From Sphingobacterium alkalisoli (GTDB taxonomy: Bacteria > Bacteroidota > Bacteroidia > Sphingobacteriales > Sphingobacteriaceae): a stretch of 64,000 nt of DNA. Under the pieces are notes generated by a model that was not told the DNA's origin, made no database searches, and was given only the letters and a program-made list of their open reading frames with translations. Every line of letters starts with the position of its first letter. Within the stretch, counting starts at the first letter, position 1. The position numbers and the translations under genes are program-made. Below are positions 51,894-61,000 of this stretch, one piece after another. Where the stretch lies: the NCBI RefSeq assembly GCF_005049105.1, contig NZ_SUKA01000009.1, positions 144,363-208,362 on the forward strand, written 5' to 3'.

Positions 51894-52340
51894 ATGAAAG
51901 AATATTATTTCGACGCCGATGGCGTACAACAATGGCAGAACGACCTATACGCCTCAAGCCTACAGGCTCAACAGGCAGAGTATAATTTTATCGCCGCTAA
52001 TTTCCCTTATTGGATCATCATGCGGTTTGGTTTAAGCGATGACCAGATAGACTACCTCAATCGTTTAGACGACTGCTTCATTATCGATGTGCAATGGAAG
52101 ATCCTCTTTGCGATCGACCACCACCTGCCGATTAGACTAGAAAAGGAAACAGATGCAGAGACCACTATAAAAGTAGCCGAGAGCGAAGATTCTATTAAGG
52201 TAACTGAGGTCAAAAACCGCGCTACGCAAACAGCAGAACAGCCCGCCGATGATGACGAGGAGTCCAGTGGAGAGGTTAGCAGCTGTAGCTACTCTACCGA
52301 AGGTGAAGTGGTAATCCGAATTTACTACCGCAAGGTATAA
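51894..52340 (+). CDS. Acidic 148-residue protein of unknown function
   Basis: The N-terminal 85 residues are aromatic-rich and probably helical (YYFDADGVQQWQNDLYASSL, FPYWIIMRFGLSDDQIDYLN). The C-terminal part is charged and low-complexity (EQPADDDEESSGEVSSCS) and ends in a short strand VVIRIYYRKV. I do not recognise the family. It has a good promoter under probable LytTR control and its own terminator, so it is likely strongly expressed on its own signal. Confidence 0.7.
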   Translation: MKEYYFDADGVQQWQNDLYASSLQAQQAEYNFIAANFPYWIIMRFGLSDDQIDYLNRLDDCFIIDVQWKILFAIDHHLPIRLEKETDAETTIKVAESEDSIKVTEVKNRATQTAEQPADDDEESSGEVSSCSYSTEGEVVIRIYYRKV

Positions 52341-52350
52341 ACAAAAACAA

Positions 52351-52390
52351 AAAGCGTCTATGGCACCATACCTTCAGCCATAGGCGCTTT
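52351..52390 (+). terminator. Terminator after the acidic protein gene
   Basis: AAAGCGTCTATGGC (52351-52364) pairs with GCCATAGGCGCTTT (52377-52390), with one G-T pair, around a 12-base loop. It lies between the stop at 52340 and the next start at 52405, so read-through would be needed for joint expression. Confidence 0.8.
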
Positions 52391-52404
52391 ATCTTCCATT
52401 TGCC

Positions 52405-53502
52405 ATGATGACCACACTATTACCCCTAGAAAACGCCATAGATCAGCACCTCCGCAACGATGGATCAGCCGCAGCACCAACCTTGGAAACTTTCACCACG
52501 CTATGTCAGCAGGTGCTCGTTGATATGTCCGTGGTGTACAAACAATATATGAGCAAAGCAGTGCTGGACCAGTCGACCAACCAAGCGCACCTGATACTGA
52601 CACACCTCAGCGATAAATTATCAGATACACCTGCTGCATCCAATCATATGCGGGTCTTGCAGACACTAATCAACCAATTTGAACAGTACTATGGCCAGCA
52701 TATAAAAGCCGAAAATCCTATCGCTCACTACCAGTCGCAGCAGTTGCAGGCCTTGGTAGCAAAGCGGCTGCCCGACATCACTACGCAGTTGAAAAGAAAA
52801 GCCGTACCCATCCCCTACCTCGATGAGTTAGTCTATGCGATGGCCTCACTTTTCCAGCCCGGCAAGCTACCCGAGTTGCAGCACTATCACCGCAGCTACA
52901 TTACAAGGTTGCTCGATGCCCTGGAACATATGGCCAACGACCAGCGGGATAAGCCCTGGCCCGAACGCTTTATCTCGCTTTTGGTTAATATCGATTTCAA
53001 TTACATGGGCTTTTATAACCGCTGGGCAGACCTACAAAATGCGCAATTGGATATTGCCTTAACTCAGGGGAATGTAGCCGCCATATTGATGCAGATGGAT
53101 ATAAAGCTTGCCTGGTACCGTACCAAAACGCAACTTGCATACGATCCGTACAACAGGTCGCTGCTTCATTACATGCAGGAATACTTACGTTTCAAAAAGA
53201 AAGAGATTAAGCTTAGCACGGAAAGCCAAGCATCAAGTGCCTACGCGTTTATTCCGCTCCAGCTTAATGGCAACCAGGCGAAGCTCTTTTTTCATGCCTG
53301 CTACGCCGTCGGCTTATATGATGCCTCCAGTAAAGAAGAAGCCGCGAAATTTGTCGCCCAGCATATACGGACCGATTTCGGTACCGTCCTCAGTCCGCAC
53401 AGCCTGCGTAAGTACGACAAGGATAAGCTAGCGCCCCATGCCGATTTTGTTATTCGGAAACTCAAAGCAATGACCAAGTACCTCGAAGACGATTTCAGGT
53501 AG
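52405..53502 (+). CDS. RteC-like helical protein
   Basis: The 365-residue product is mostly helical. The middle (ISLLVNIDFNYMGFYNRWAD, LQEYLRF-like stretch at about 260) and the C-terminal part (GNQAKLFFHACYAVGLYDAS, then SLRKYDKDKLAPHADFVIRK) resemble RteC, the regulator of excision in Bacteroides conjugative transposons, though the protein is longer. The link to RteC is a weak pattern match. No integrase or excision genes are nearby. It lies directly after the terminator of the acidic protein gene and is followed by a heptad array. Confidence 0.6.
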   Translation: MMTTLLPLENAIDQHLRNDGSAAAPTLETFTTLCQQVLVDMSVVYKQYMSKAVLDQSTNQAHLILTHLSDKLSDTPAASNHMRVLQTLINQFEQYYGQHIKAENPIAHYQSQQLQALVAKRLPDITTQLKRKAVPIPYLDELVYAMASLFQPGKLPELQHYHRSYITRLLDALEHMANDQRDKPWPERFISLLVNIDFNYMGFYNRWADLQNAQLDIALTQGNVAAILMQMDIKLAWYRTKTQLAYDPYNRSLLHYMQEYLRFKKKEIKLSTESQASSAYAFIPLQLNGNQAKLFFHACYAVGLYDASSKEEAAKFVAQHIRTDFGTVLSPHSLRKYDKDKLAPHADFVIRKLKAMTKYLEDDFR

Positions 53503-53504
53503 GT

Positions 53505-53550
53505 TTAGTAGTGGGTTAGGGTTTAGAGATTAGGGGTTGGGGAGTTAGTT
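53505..53550. repeat. Heptanucleotide tandem repeat array D
   Basis: Units TAGTGGG, TTAGGGT, TTAGAGA, TTAGGGG, TTGGGGA and GTTAGTT follow the RteC-like stop. In the sense of the gene they have the same polarity as arrays B and C in theirs (array B reads GGGTTAG on the minus strand). Confidence 0.75.
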
Positions 53551-53557
53551 AGCATCG

Positions 53558-53758
53558 TTAGACGACATCGGAGCAATGAAGCTCCACGCGATTTTTCAAA
53601 GCGGGACAAGGATTAAGGAACATTGATTTCTGAAAGTCGGTGAATTCTAAATGTTCCTGTTGTCCGCTTAAAACGGTGGGCAAAAAATACCCACCGTAAA
53701 TGATTGTCGGAACGGAAAGCAAAATGTAACCGCTTATTTTTCTTGCTTCGTTTGTCAT
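53558..53758 (-). pseudogene. 5' fragment of a membrane protein gene
   Basis: The first 47 residues (ARKISGYILLSVPTIIYGGY, LSGQQEHLEFTDFQKSMF) look like the N-terminus of a longer membrane protein with one complete helix. After MF the frame runs into a REP-like element (ATCGCGTGGAGCTTCATTG on the minus strand, 53563-53600 region) and stops. The gene is thus cut by repeat DNA, marking the left edge of an AT-richer segment. Confidence 0.55.
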
Positions 53759-53763
53759 AACTA

Positions 53764-54396
53764 TTAGTGTTTAAAGGTTGTTGGTGCTTTGTCCAATTTA
53801 CTTTTAATAAAAATCAAAGCGGTTTCTTCGTTCTTCATAAACGGAATTTCTTTGCCGTCTTTTTCTTTGATGAGTTCAACGGTTTCGGTCAACACACCTT
53901 CTTCGTAGTTATAGTTTTGCGTAATTCTAAACTTGCTATACGGCATAAACTTACTTGCATTTGGAACATACATTGTCAAAACGGATTTACGAAATTCGGT
54001 GTCGCTTGCTCCTGTTCCGTTACCCAATGATGAGTTGATAGTCGCTTGCACTTTTCCCTCAATCAGATTTTTGTAGGCAACTTCAAAATACATTGTTTGG
54101 TCTCTGTCGCCCGCTTTACCGTCATAGTCGGGGTGAATACGGTGTAGTGATTTAACGGATTTCCAATGATTGTCGTAGCGTTTTTGAACAACGTCAAATT
54201 GGTAATCGTAACTTTCGGCTCTTAGCCATTGTCCATTTTCGTAGCGATATGCCTTGCTGATACCATTCCAAATAATCGTGTAAGTATCGTCCAACTCAAC
54301 CGAACGACTAAGCGGAACTGTTATTTGTTTTGAAGTGCTGCAACTCGTCAAAAGCATAAAAGCTATTGCGGTGGCGGAAAAAATTACCTTTTTCAT
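53764..54396 (-). CDS. Lipoprotein of unknown function
   Basis: The 210-residue product has a lipobox (MLLTSCS) and a beta-rich body (DTYTIIWNGISKAYRYENGQ, QTMYFEVAYKNLIEGKVQAT, SKFRITQNYNYEEGVLTETV). No family is recognised. It lies between the broken membrane gene and the Crp/Fnr gene on the same strand, and the three probably arrived together. Confidence 0.7.
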   Translation of the reverse strand: MKKVIFSATAIAFMLLTSCSTSKQITVPLSRSVELDDTYTIIWNGISKAYRYENGQWLRAESYDYQFDVVQKRYDNHWKSVKSLHRIHPDYDGKAGDRDQTMYFEVAYKNLIEGKVQATINSSLGNGTGASDTEFRKSVLTMYVPNASKFMPYSKFRITQNYNYEEGVLTETVELIKEKDGKEIPFMKNEETALIFIKSKLDKAPTTFKH

Positions 54397-54486
54397 TTTG
54401 AAACTCTTTTTTTAGTGAAACATTAAATTTTACACTGCAAAAGTCTCAAAGGCAAATGAGGAAGAAATTGACAAATGTTACAATCG

Positions 54487-55068
54487 TTATTTACCTGCAA
54501 CTTTTTTTCTCAAACGGCTTAAACTTTCCCGTTCCAAGCCTAAGTAGGAAGCGATATGATATAGAGGTATTCTGTCAAAAATTTGAGTTTGATTTTTAAG
54601 CAAGTCAAGGTAACGTTGTTCACCGTCTAAGAACAAAAAGCTCTCAACTCGTTGGGTGGTCAGTTTATAAGATTGTTCTGCTATCATCCTTCCAAAACGT
54701 TCCCAATTTTGCGATTGATTGTAGGCATTTTGTAAAGCGGATAAATTAAAGGTAACAATTTCGGTGTCTTCCAATGCCTGAATGAAATATCGGCTTGGCT
54801 TACTTTGCAAAAAACTGTCATAGTCTGTTACAAATTCATTTTCAAACGCAAAATTCGTATTGATTTCTTTTCCGTCAGAAAGGTAGTAAGTTCGGAAACA
54901 GCCTTTATTTATAAACCCGATTTTCTGACAGATTTTTCCTTCGCTTAAAAAATATTCTTTCGCTTTACAGTTTTTGGTTTTCAGGTAAGGTTCAAACAAT
55001 GAGCAATCCTTTTCTGTTAGAAAGGAAACTTGTGTAAGCCAATTTTTAAATATTTTAAATTCGTCCAT
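54487..55068 (-). CDS. Crp/Fnr-family regulator
   Basis: A 193-residue protein with a cyclic-nucleotide-binding-like beta-roll (about 20-110; AKEYFLSEGKICQKIGFINK, CFRTYYLSDGKEI) and a C-terminal helix-turn-helix reduced to PLYHIASYLGLERESLSRLR. This short Bacteroidota form typically lacks the cAMP-binding arginine. The gene precedes the lipoprotein gene and probably controls that small unit. Confidence 0.88.
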   Translation of the reverse strand: MDEFKIFKNWLTQVSFLTEKDCSLFEPYLKTKNCKAKEYFLSEGKICQKIGFINKGCFRTYYLSDGKEINTNFAFENEFVTDYDSFLQSKPSRYFIQALEDTEIVTFNLSALQNAYNQSQNWERFGRMIAEQSYKLTTQRVESFLFLDGEQRYLDLLKNQTQIFDRIPLYHIASYLGLERESLSRLRKKVAGK

Positions 55069-55597
55069 TGTCTTGTGTTCGTTGGTCTGTCGGCGTGTCG
55101 TCTAAGGTTGCCCATAACTCAAAAATTGACGCAATGCGTATTTTGTATTGTTAGGGTTATTTATTTGTTAATGATACAGCAAATGTATGAAATATCTAAA
55201 ATCCAACGTCAATATAACAGTGTTCTTTTGCTTCTTAAAAGCCTTTATTACAACCGTTTTACCTGTTTTTAATCTTTGATGTATATTTACTGAAAATTTA
55301 TTTTAAAAAACTAGGGGACTCCCCCCAGCTCCCCCCTTAAGCCGCTACCGATTAGGCGCCAAAAACAGTCCTCATACCACCAAAAACCCAAATATCAATA
55401 AGAATCCAGATACACCTCAAAATAGCCTAAATTTCCCCCTACGCCAAGGTGTACCCCTCCCCATTTCTCAGAAACGGCGTTACACCTCTAAAATCTGTCC
55501 CCCCGCATCCCCACTTTCATGCTCTACCTTTGATTTATCAAACACAATAAAAGGCAAATCTGCGGATTAACAAATTCGCACATCAGCAACAACGCAT
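55069..55597 (+). promoter_or_regulatory. Long spacer with C-rich strand and promoter of the MauE-like gene
   Basis: No gene is seen in 530 bp. From about 55316 to 55520 the plus strand is very rich in C and poor in G (runs of six C at 55321 and later). TACCTTTG at 55525-55532 is an exact -7 box 65 bp before the MauE-like start. Confidence 0.5.
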
Positions 55598-56149
55598 ATG
55601 AGAACACGACAATACATAGTACAAGCAATCACCGTAGCCTTACTCCTACTGTGGATCCCCGTAGCTATCGATAAATTAATAAATTTTCAACAGTTTAAAT
55701 ACGGAATCCTTCAGCAACCATTAAGCTATACCATTGCTTGGATAGTTATCTACACCTTGCCTGTTTTAGAAATTTCGATAGTCATGTTGCTGGTGATACA
55801 GAATCTCCGTCATTCAGCGAAACGAAGTAACGTGGGAATCTGGAGATTTCATTTAACAAATCCCTTTCTCCTATCGTCCTTGTTGATGGCAGCCTTTACC
55901 GCTTATGTCGGATTGGCTCTTTTAGGCGCATGGGGCAAGGTACCCTGTGCATGCGGATCGGTGATCAGCGGGATGAGCTGGATGCAGCACTTTTGGTTTA
56001 ACTTACTCTTTCTAACCATCAGCATTACAGGCGTTATACTTCATAAAAAATCGCGCTCCTGTCATCCTGAGTACAACGAAGGATCTCAAGATATAACAGC
56101 GTCTTTAGAAAAGACAAACATAAAGCCCGATAGGCCTCAAAGAGAATAG
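55598..56149 (+). CDS. MauE/DoxX-like membrane protein
   Basis: The 183-residue product has four transmembrane helices and the cysteine pair CACG (117-120) of the MauE-like group, which is linked to thiol-disulfide exchange. MauE-like proteins commonly neighbour TlpA and DUF6520 genes in Bacteroidota, as here. Residues 154-166 (SCHPEYNEGSQDI) are the translation of a dispersed DNA repeat (GTCATCCTGAGTACAACGAA, 56057-56092), so the hydrophilic tail is probably a late addition to the protein. Confidence 0.82.
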   Translation: MRTRQYIVQAITVALLLLWIPVAIDKLINFQQFKYGILQQPLSYTIAWIVIYTLPVLEISIVMLLVIQNLRHSAKRSNVGIWRFHLTNPFLLSSLLMAAFTAYVGLALLGAWGKVPCACGSVISGMSWMQHFWFNLLFLTISITGVILHKKSRSCHPEYNEGSQDITASLEKTNIKPDRPQRE

Positions 56150-56341
56150 CACAACTATTTACAGCGGAACTTGGATTCTAGGTTAGTCCGGGCAAAGGGT
56201 TTGTCGCCAAAAGACTTTTCAGACTATCCCGAGCGCTTGCCTCGGCACCGTACAGAAAATGGGCAAGCGCAGGATAGGAAGGATCTAGGGAACACAGCTG
56301 TTCCCTACCAAAAACAGTAAAAACAAATAAACACAAGCAAA

Positions 56342-56686
56342 ATGCTTAAAACACTCAAAAAAAATGCAATGGCCTTAGCAGCTATGGCGATTGCAGCAAC
56401 AAGTTTAACGATGATGTCGTTTGAAACTTCGGCGGTACAAACATCGTACTTCTACGAGTACACATCTAATTCCACCAATCAGAGTGATATCGAAGATATC
56501 AATAACTACCAGCGGTCGGAAGCAAGTTGTGAACCAGGGGAGCACGTATGTGGGGTAAATTTGCCCACCAATACAGGAAATGGCAATGCGCCAGCTCCGA
56601 CAGAATTCGATGCTGTAAAAAGCCAACTTTGGGCAGCTGAGCAAGCGGGTTCAACCACTAATCCTCAAATTTCAATGAAGGAATAA
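56342..56686 (+). CDS. DUF6520-family small exported protein
   Basis: The 114-residue product has a basic N-terminus and a hydrophobic signal (MALAAMAIAATSLTMMSF), then a polar mature part with the paired-cysteine motif ASCEPGEHVCG (about 71-81) typical of DUF6520. These small proteins occur, often in several copies, near SusCD and TlpA genes in Sphingobacteriaceae and may be ribosomally made exported peptides. Function is unknown. It follows the MauE-like gene and precedes a terminator. Confidence 0.78.
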   Translation: MLKTLKKNAMALAAMAIAATSLTMMSFETSAVQTSYFYEYTSNSTNQSDIEDINNYQRSEASCEPGEHVCGVNLPTNTGNGNAPAPTEFDAVKSQLWAAEQAGSTTNPQISMKE

Positions 56687-56694
56687 GTGTAGTG

Positions 56695-56738
56695 CAAGAC
56701 CGCCCTCCCATCAATCGAAGGGAGGGCGATCTTGTTTT
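56695..56738 (+). terminator. Terminator after the DUF6520 gene
   Basis: CAAGACCGCCCTCCC (56695-56709) pairs with GGGAGGGCGATCTTG (56720-56734), one mismatch, followed by TTTT. It also abuts the stop of the convergent SusD gene. Confidence 0.88.
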
Positions 56739-58089
56739 AAGGATTTTGCTCTATCCCACTGAACAGTATGGATTCCCGAAGAATTTTAAACACGTATCGC
56801 TCACCATTTGGCTCAAGTGCTAACATATCATCATCATCAAGTTTTCTTTTCAGCGTTTTTTTAAATCTATTTTCCTGATTCAAGCGTTTCAAATCCGACC
56901 ATCGTAAACAACGAAAAAGTAACTCCTTTCTCCTTTCTAAAAGAATAACATGCAAGAGCTCATCTTTGTCTAAACCAGTTAACTCGACAAACCTATCTTT
57001 TTGCCAACGGTGTTTCAGTAGGGTATTCAAATCGACAAGCGCCTTGTCAATGTCTCCTGCACGCGCGTTGCATTCAGCTCTGATCAAGAACATTTCGTCG
57101 GTGGCAAGTCCGACAAATTGAATTGCAGCACTAGCACCCGAATAATGCCCTTTGAACCCCTTTGTACCATCCGCATTATGTATGAAAAATGCCTTCAATC
57201 GCAAGTCGTCCATATCATAGGTTTGAACCAGCAAGGTATCAACCCGGCCCCGCGCACGATTAAGCAGATTAGAGACCGATGCCTGCACATCAAGGATCAC
57301 TTCATCGTTCCGCACTTTAAAAGGTATAATTTGTGCGGTGTTTAGCGCGTTGTAATCCACCAACGTTGATTGAATACGCAGACATGAATCCGCATACAGA
57401 CCTGCTTTCGCATAGCTACCCATAGCCAGGTGGATCCGCGCAAGTAAGCCATATCCTGCAGCCTTGTTTGGTTGAAATTTGTTTGACAATCCTTCGTCTA
57501 ATGAAGGAATAGCCGCTTCAATATCTTTTATAATAAAATCATAGGTTTCTTTTACACTTGCACGTTGCGGCACCTTGTTGATATCAGCGGTTCGTTTTAA
57601 AGGGATACCTAAGTCTGTCTGAGCCGACCCTGCCATATACGGTTTACAAAACAGATCTGCTAGCGCATAATGATAGAATGCACGCCAAAACAGGGCCATC
57701 GCGTATAGTTTCTTCTTTTTTTCTAAATCAGCTGTTTTAACGTGGTCTAATGTCTCAAGGATTATATTCGCTGAGAATATGGCTGAGTACGGGAAAGACC
57801 AGAATGGGCCGACGTCATCGTTCGGTTCCCATCGGTAAGTTCTTCGCTCCCGCTCAGATGCACCATTTAAATGCTGAACACTGACGAAAAAGTTGTCCGA
57901 CGCAATCTCGGAAGCGTAGGGATATACGGCATTGAATTTACCATAATCTTTTAGCAGTAGTTCGACATCCTCCGTTGAAGAGGGTGAGGCAATCTTAGCC
58001 GAGCTTTTTTCGTCGAGAAATGTCTCGCAGGAAGAAAGCGCCCTTGTTGAAATGGCTAGCAATATTATAATATAGAATTTCATGATCAT
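56737..58089 (-). CDS. SusD-like lipoprotein of the TlpA locus
   Basis: The ATG at 58089 overlaps the SusC stop (ATGA), giving MIMKFYIIILLAISTRALSS and the lipid-anchored Cys; the longer open frame to 58179 is inside the SusC gene. The body has SusD features (DVELLLKDYGKFNAVYPYAS, ALFWRAFYHYALADLFCKPY) and the C-terminal LLERRKELLFRCLRWSDLKR. It is the ligand-binding partner of the SusC encoded directly upstream. Confidence 0.92.
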   Translation of the reverse strand: MIMKFYIIILLAISTRALSSCETFLDEKSSAKIASPSSTEDVELLLKDYGKFNAVYPYASEIASDNFFVSVQHLNGASERERRTYRWEPNDDVGPFWSFPYSAIFSANIILETLDHVKTADLEKKKKLYAMALFWRAFYHYALADLFCKPYMAGSAQTDLGIPLKRTADINKVPQRASVKETYDFIIKDIEAAIPSLDEGLSNKFQPNKAAGYGLLARIHLAMGSYAKAGLYADSCLRIQSTLVDYNALNTAQIIPFKVRNDEVILDVQASVSNLLNRARGRVDTLLVQTYDMDDLRLKAFFIHNADGTKGFKGHYSGASAAIQFVGLATDEMFLIRAECNARAGDIDKALVDLNTLLKHRWQKDRFVELTGLDKDELLHVILLERRKELLFRCLRWSDLKRLNQENRFKKTLKRKLDDDDMLALEPNGERYVFKILRESILFSGIEQNP

Positions 58090-61000
58090 AAGTTTAGTTG
58101 GATACCTAGTGAAAAATTGATAGGTCGGCGAAATCCGATCGAGTTTTCTGGATCGACGTTGAAAGTATTTGCTTTCCATAGCATAACATTCATGTTATCG
58201 ACGAACGCATGGCATGAAAGCGAGCGAATTAAAGAGATCCCTGTAGCATGCACCTGATATTGCAGCCGCAGTTCGTTTAGTCGGATATGGTCAGCCTTTT
58301 GCACATTTATGTCTGCATATCTATAAAAATTATCTCGACGCGAATTAGCAGGGTATTGGATGGAGGGAACATTTGTGTGAACTTCGTCTCCAGATTCTCT
58401 CCATCGGTTTACGTACTCTAAATTCCCGTTCGATTCCCCATACTGAAACAGTGTGCCATAATTCAGCGCCTGCTTTCGAAAATAATGTCCGAACTTATAG
58501 TTAAGTCCGGCTAGCAGACTCCAGTTTTTCCATCGGAATGTGTTCCTCCACGATCCGAAAAACGGCGGAAGAGAAGGACCGTGCAATATTTGATCTTCGA
58601 TCGTGTTTAATTGCATTGCAATATAGTCTTCGCTTACCTCATCGTTGAGGTAACCCCTTGGGTTTCCGTTCTCAGGGTTCAGACCTGCCCAGCGATAACT
58701 GGCTATGAGATAGGGATTATATCCTTCTACGGGAAAGATACCCTGTCCTGATGAGACCAGACCATCCAGTGAGGGGGGATCAAGATTCTGTGTGACTTTG
58801 AAATCAGCATAACTGAATAGAAGCATACTGCTCCAGTTAAAACGTCTTTCGATTAGAGAAGCCGATAGGCTAATATCAAGCCCACTCCCCACGATAGCCG
58901 CCGAATTCTTTGGCTGTATCGACATTCCGACGATCGGATCCAGCTTCGTGGAATTGAAAAGATCTGTAGACTTCTTCTTGTAGTATTCAATGTTACCTTT
59001 TAATCTGTTTGCGGAAAATGCTTCGAAATCAAGCCCTACGTTCGTAGTTCTAACAGTTTCCCACCGCAACGATGGATTGGGCCCCATAAACACGGTTGCA
59101 AAATTCTCATTGACAGGGCTCCATGCCCCGCCATAATAGTTGATCTGTGTAAGTGCTGTAGCATTTAACGGGATATTCCCGCTATATCCGTAAGTTGCTC
59201 TAAGTGATAATTTCTTTATTGCGGAAAATTCAAAAAAATCTTCCTTTGACAGATGCCATAATCCACCAACCGACCAAAGCGGATTCCACTTTTGATTTGT
59301 CGATACACCAAACAGGTTCGAAGCATCCCTACGCACGCTTCCTGTCACAGTATATCTATTGCTATATGTATATGCTCCATTTCCGTACAATGAAATGAAC
59401 CTATTTACATATCTGTTAAGATTTGCTCCGAAGGGGATGTAATTCCAGCCGAATAGGTTGTTGAAACTAGCATATTGCGTAGTAGGGTCTATATTGGTAA
59501 ATGTGAGTTTATCCTTATCATAACCATACAATATGCTCGTTGCGGACTCATTTTTGAGATCCCTTGCTTCCGATCCGATAATTGCATTTACCTCATGCCT
59601 TCCAAAGCTTCGATGGAAATCAATCTGTGCTCTTATATTATATGAAGAACTGGTATTTTCAGAAGATTCCCGAATAGCGCCCCGTGGTATGTGATTTTCG
59701 ACATCACCTGAAGTAATTTGCGTAAACCTGTTATTGAGGTTTCGTGTATAGTAGCTGTCCTGATGATTCAAATGATTAGATTCACCATTTCCAAACTGCT
59801 TTTGAAATTTTATCTTACCGGTAAATCCATATTTCCAGCTATAATCCATTCCCCAATTAATGATAATATCATTCGAACGAGTCACCTTATCAGATAAAGC
59901 CAGTTCTTGAAGCGGGCGATACTTCCAATCCAAAAGCTGCCCGCCCCCAGCCGTGTCCGTAAAAAGGCTGCGATAATAGATATCAAGTGGTAATGCATCC
60001 CCCGATGGCGTCGCCAGTTGGCTATACCCCGAAATGCCCCTGAAGTCGCCATATCCACCAGGACTGTTGTTGGTATTGTTTTGAAAAGCCATCCATATCC
60101 CCACCTGCATATTAAGCTTATCAGTAAATTGGATTGTATTATTGGACCGCAAATTAAATCGCTGATTCGCATCTCCTATCCGATGTTCTAGATTCTTATC
60201 AAACCCAGCAGATAACACAAAACTTAAGCGGTCACGGCTGCCCGACATAGTGGCTGCGTATTGCTGATTTGCTACCCGTCGGTAGAGGTAGTTTTGCATA
60301 TCATGCCTAAAATCTTCTCGTTTTAAAGCGTCGAGACGCTCTTCGAGTGCATTGTCCGATAGATAACCCAATCGGTTCTCTTCCATAAGCTCTGCTACTA
60401 AAGGGATAGAGGGGCTACTTAACATAGAAAACCGAGCCGTATAATATCCTTTTTCATACAGCATCCTTTCCATCTCTACATATTCGGGCGTAGGCAAATG
60501 GTTTGAGGTGAATAGGTCGGGGCGTGGCGAGACAGTCATATTGGAGATCACGCTGGTCGATAAACGCTGTCCCACCCTAGCTGTTTTGCTTTTGATTACA
60601 ATAACACCATTGCCTGCGCGCGCTCCCCAGATCGATGCGGCGGCGGCGTCTCTTAAGATAGAGATAGATTCAATATCATTAGGATTGAGAGCATCCAGGT
60701 CCCCTTCAAACGGAAAATTATCCAGAATGACCAAAGGCTTCATTGATTCCGACCCGAGAGAAGAAAGTCCCCTGATCTGTACCGTGGGATTATCCGGATT
60801 CAAATTATTTGTTAATAGCCCATTTGTTAATCCATCCAACCTGCTCATCACGTTCGAGCCAATTCGTTGGTTCCAAAGCGAACTGTCAATGAAGGCATAC
60901 GATCCGGTTGCCCGCTCTTTCGGTATACTCTGAAATCCGGATTCAATAACCACCTCCTCTATAACATTGTTAGATCGCCGCAACTCCATCATCAGGGGGA

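Noticed and set aside
53673..53697. ACGGTGGG / CCCACCGT hairpin considered as a terminator
   Set aside because: It lies inside the reading frame of the truncated membrane gene and encodes conserved-looking residues, so pairing is probably incidental.
55085..55140. Sequence before the Crp/Fnr gene considered as an integron attC-like site
   Set aside because: I could not find paired inverted core sites or a second copy at the other end of the segment.
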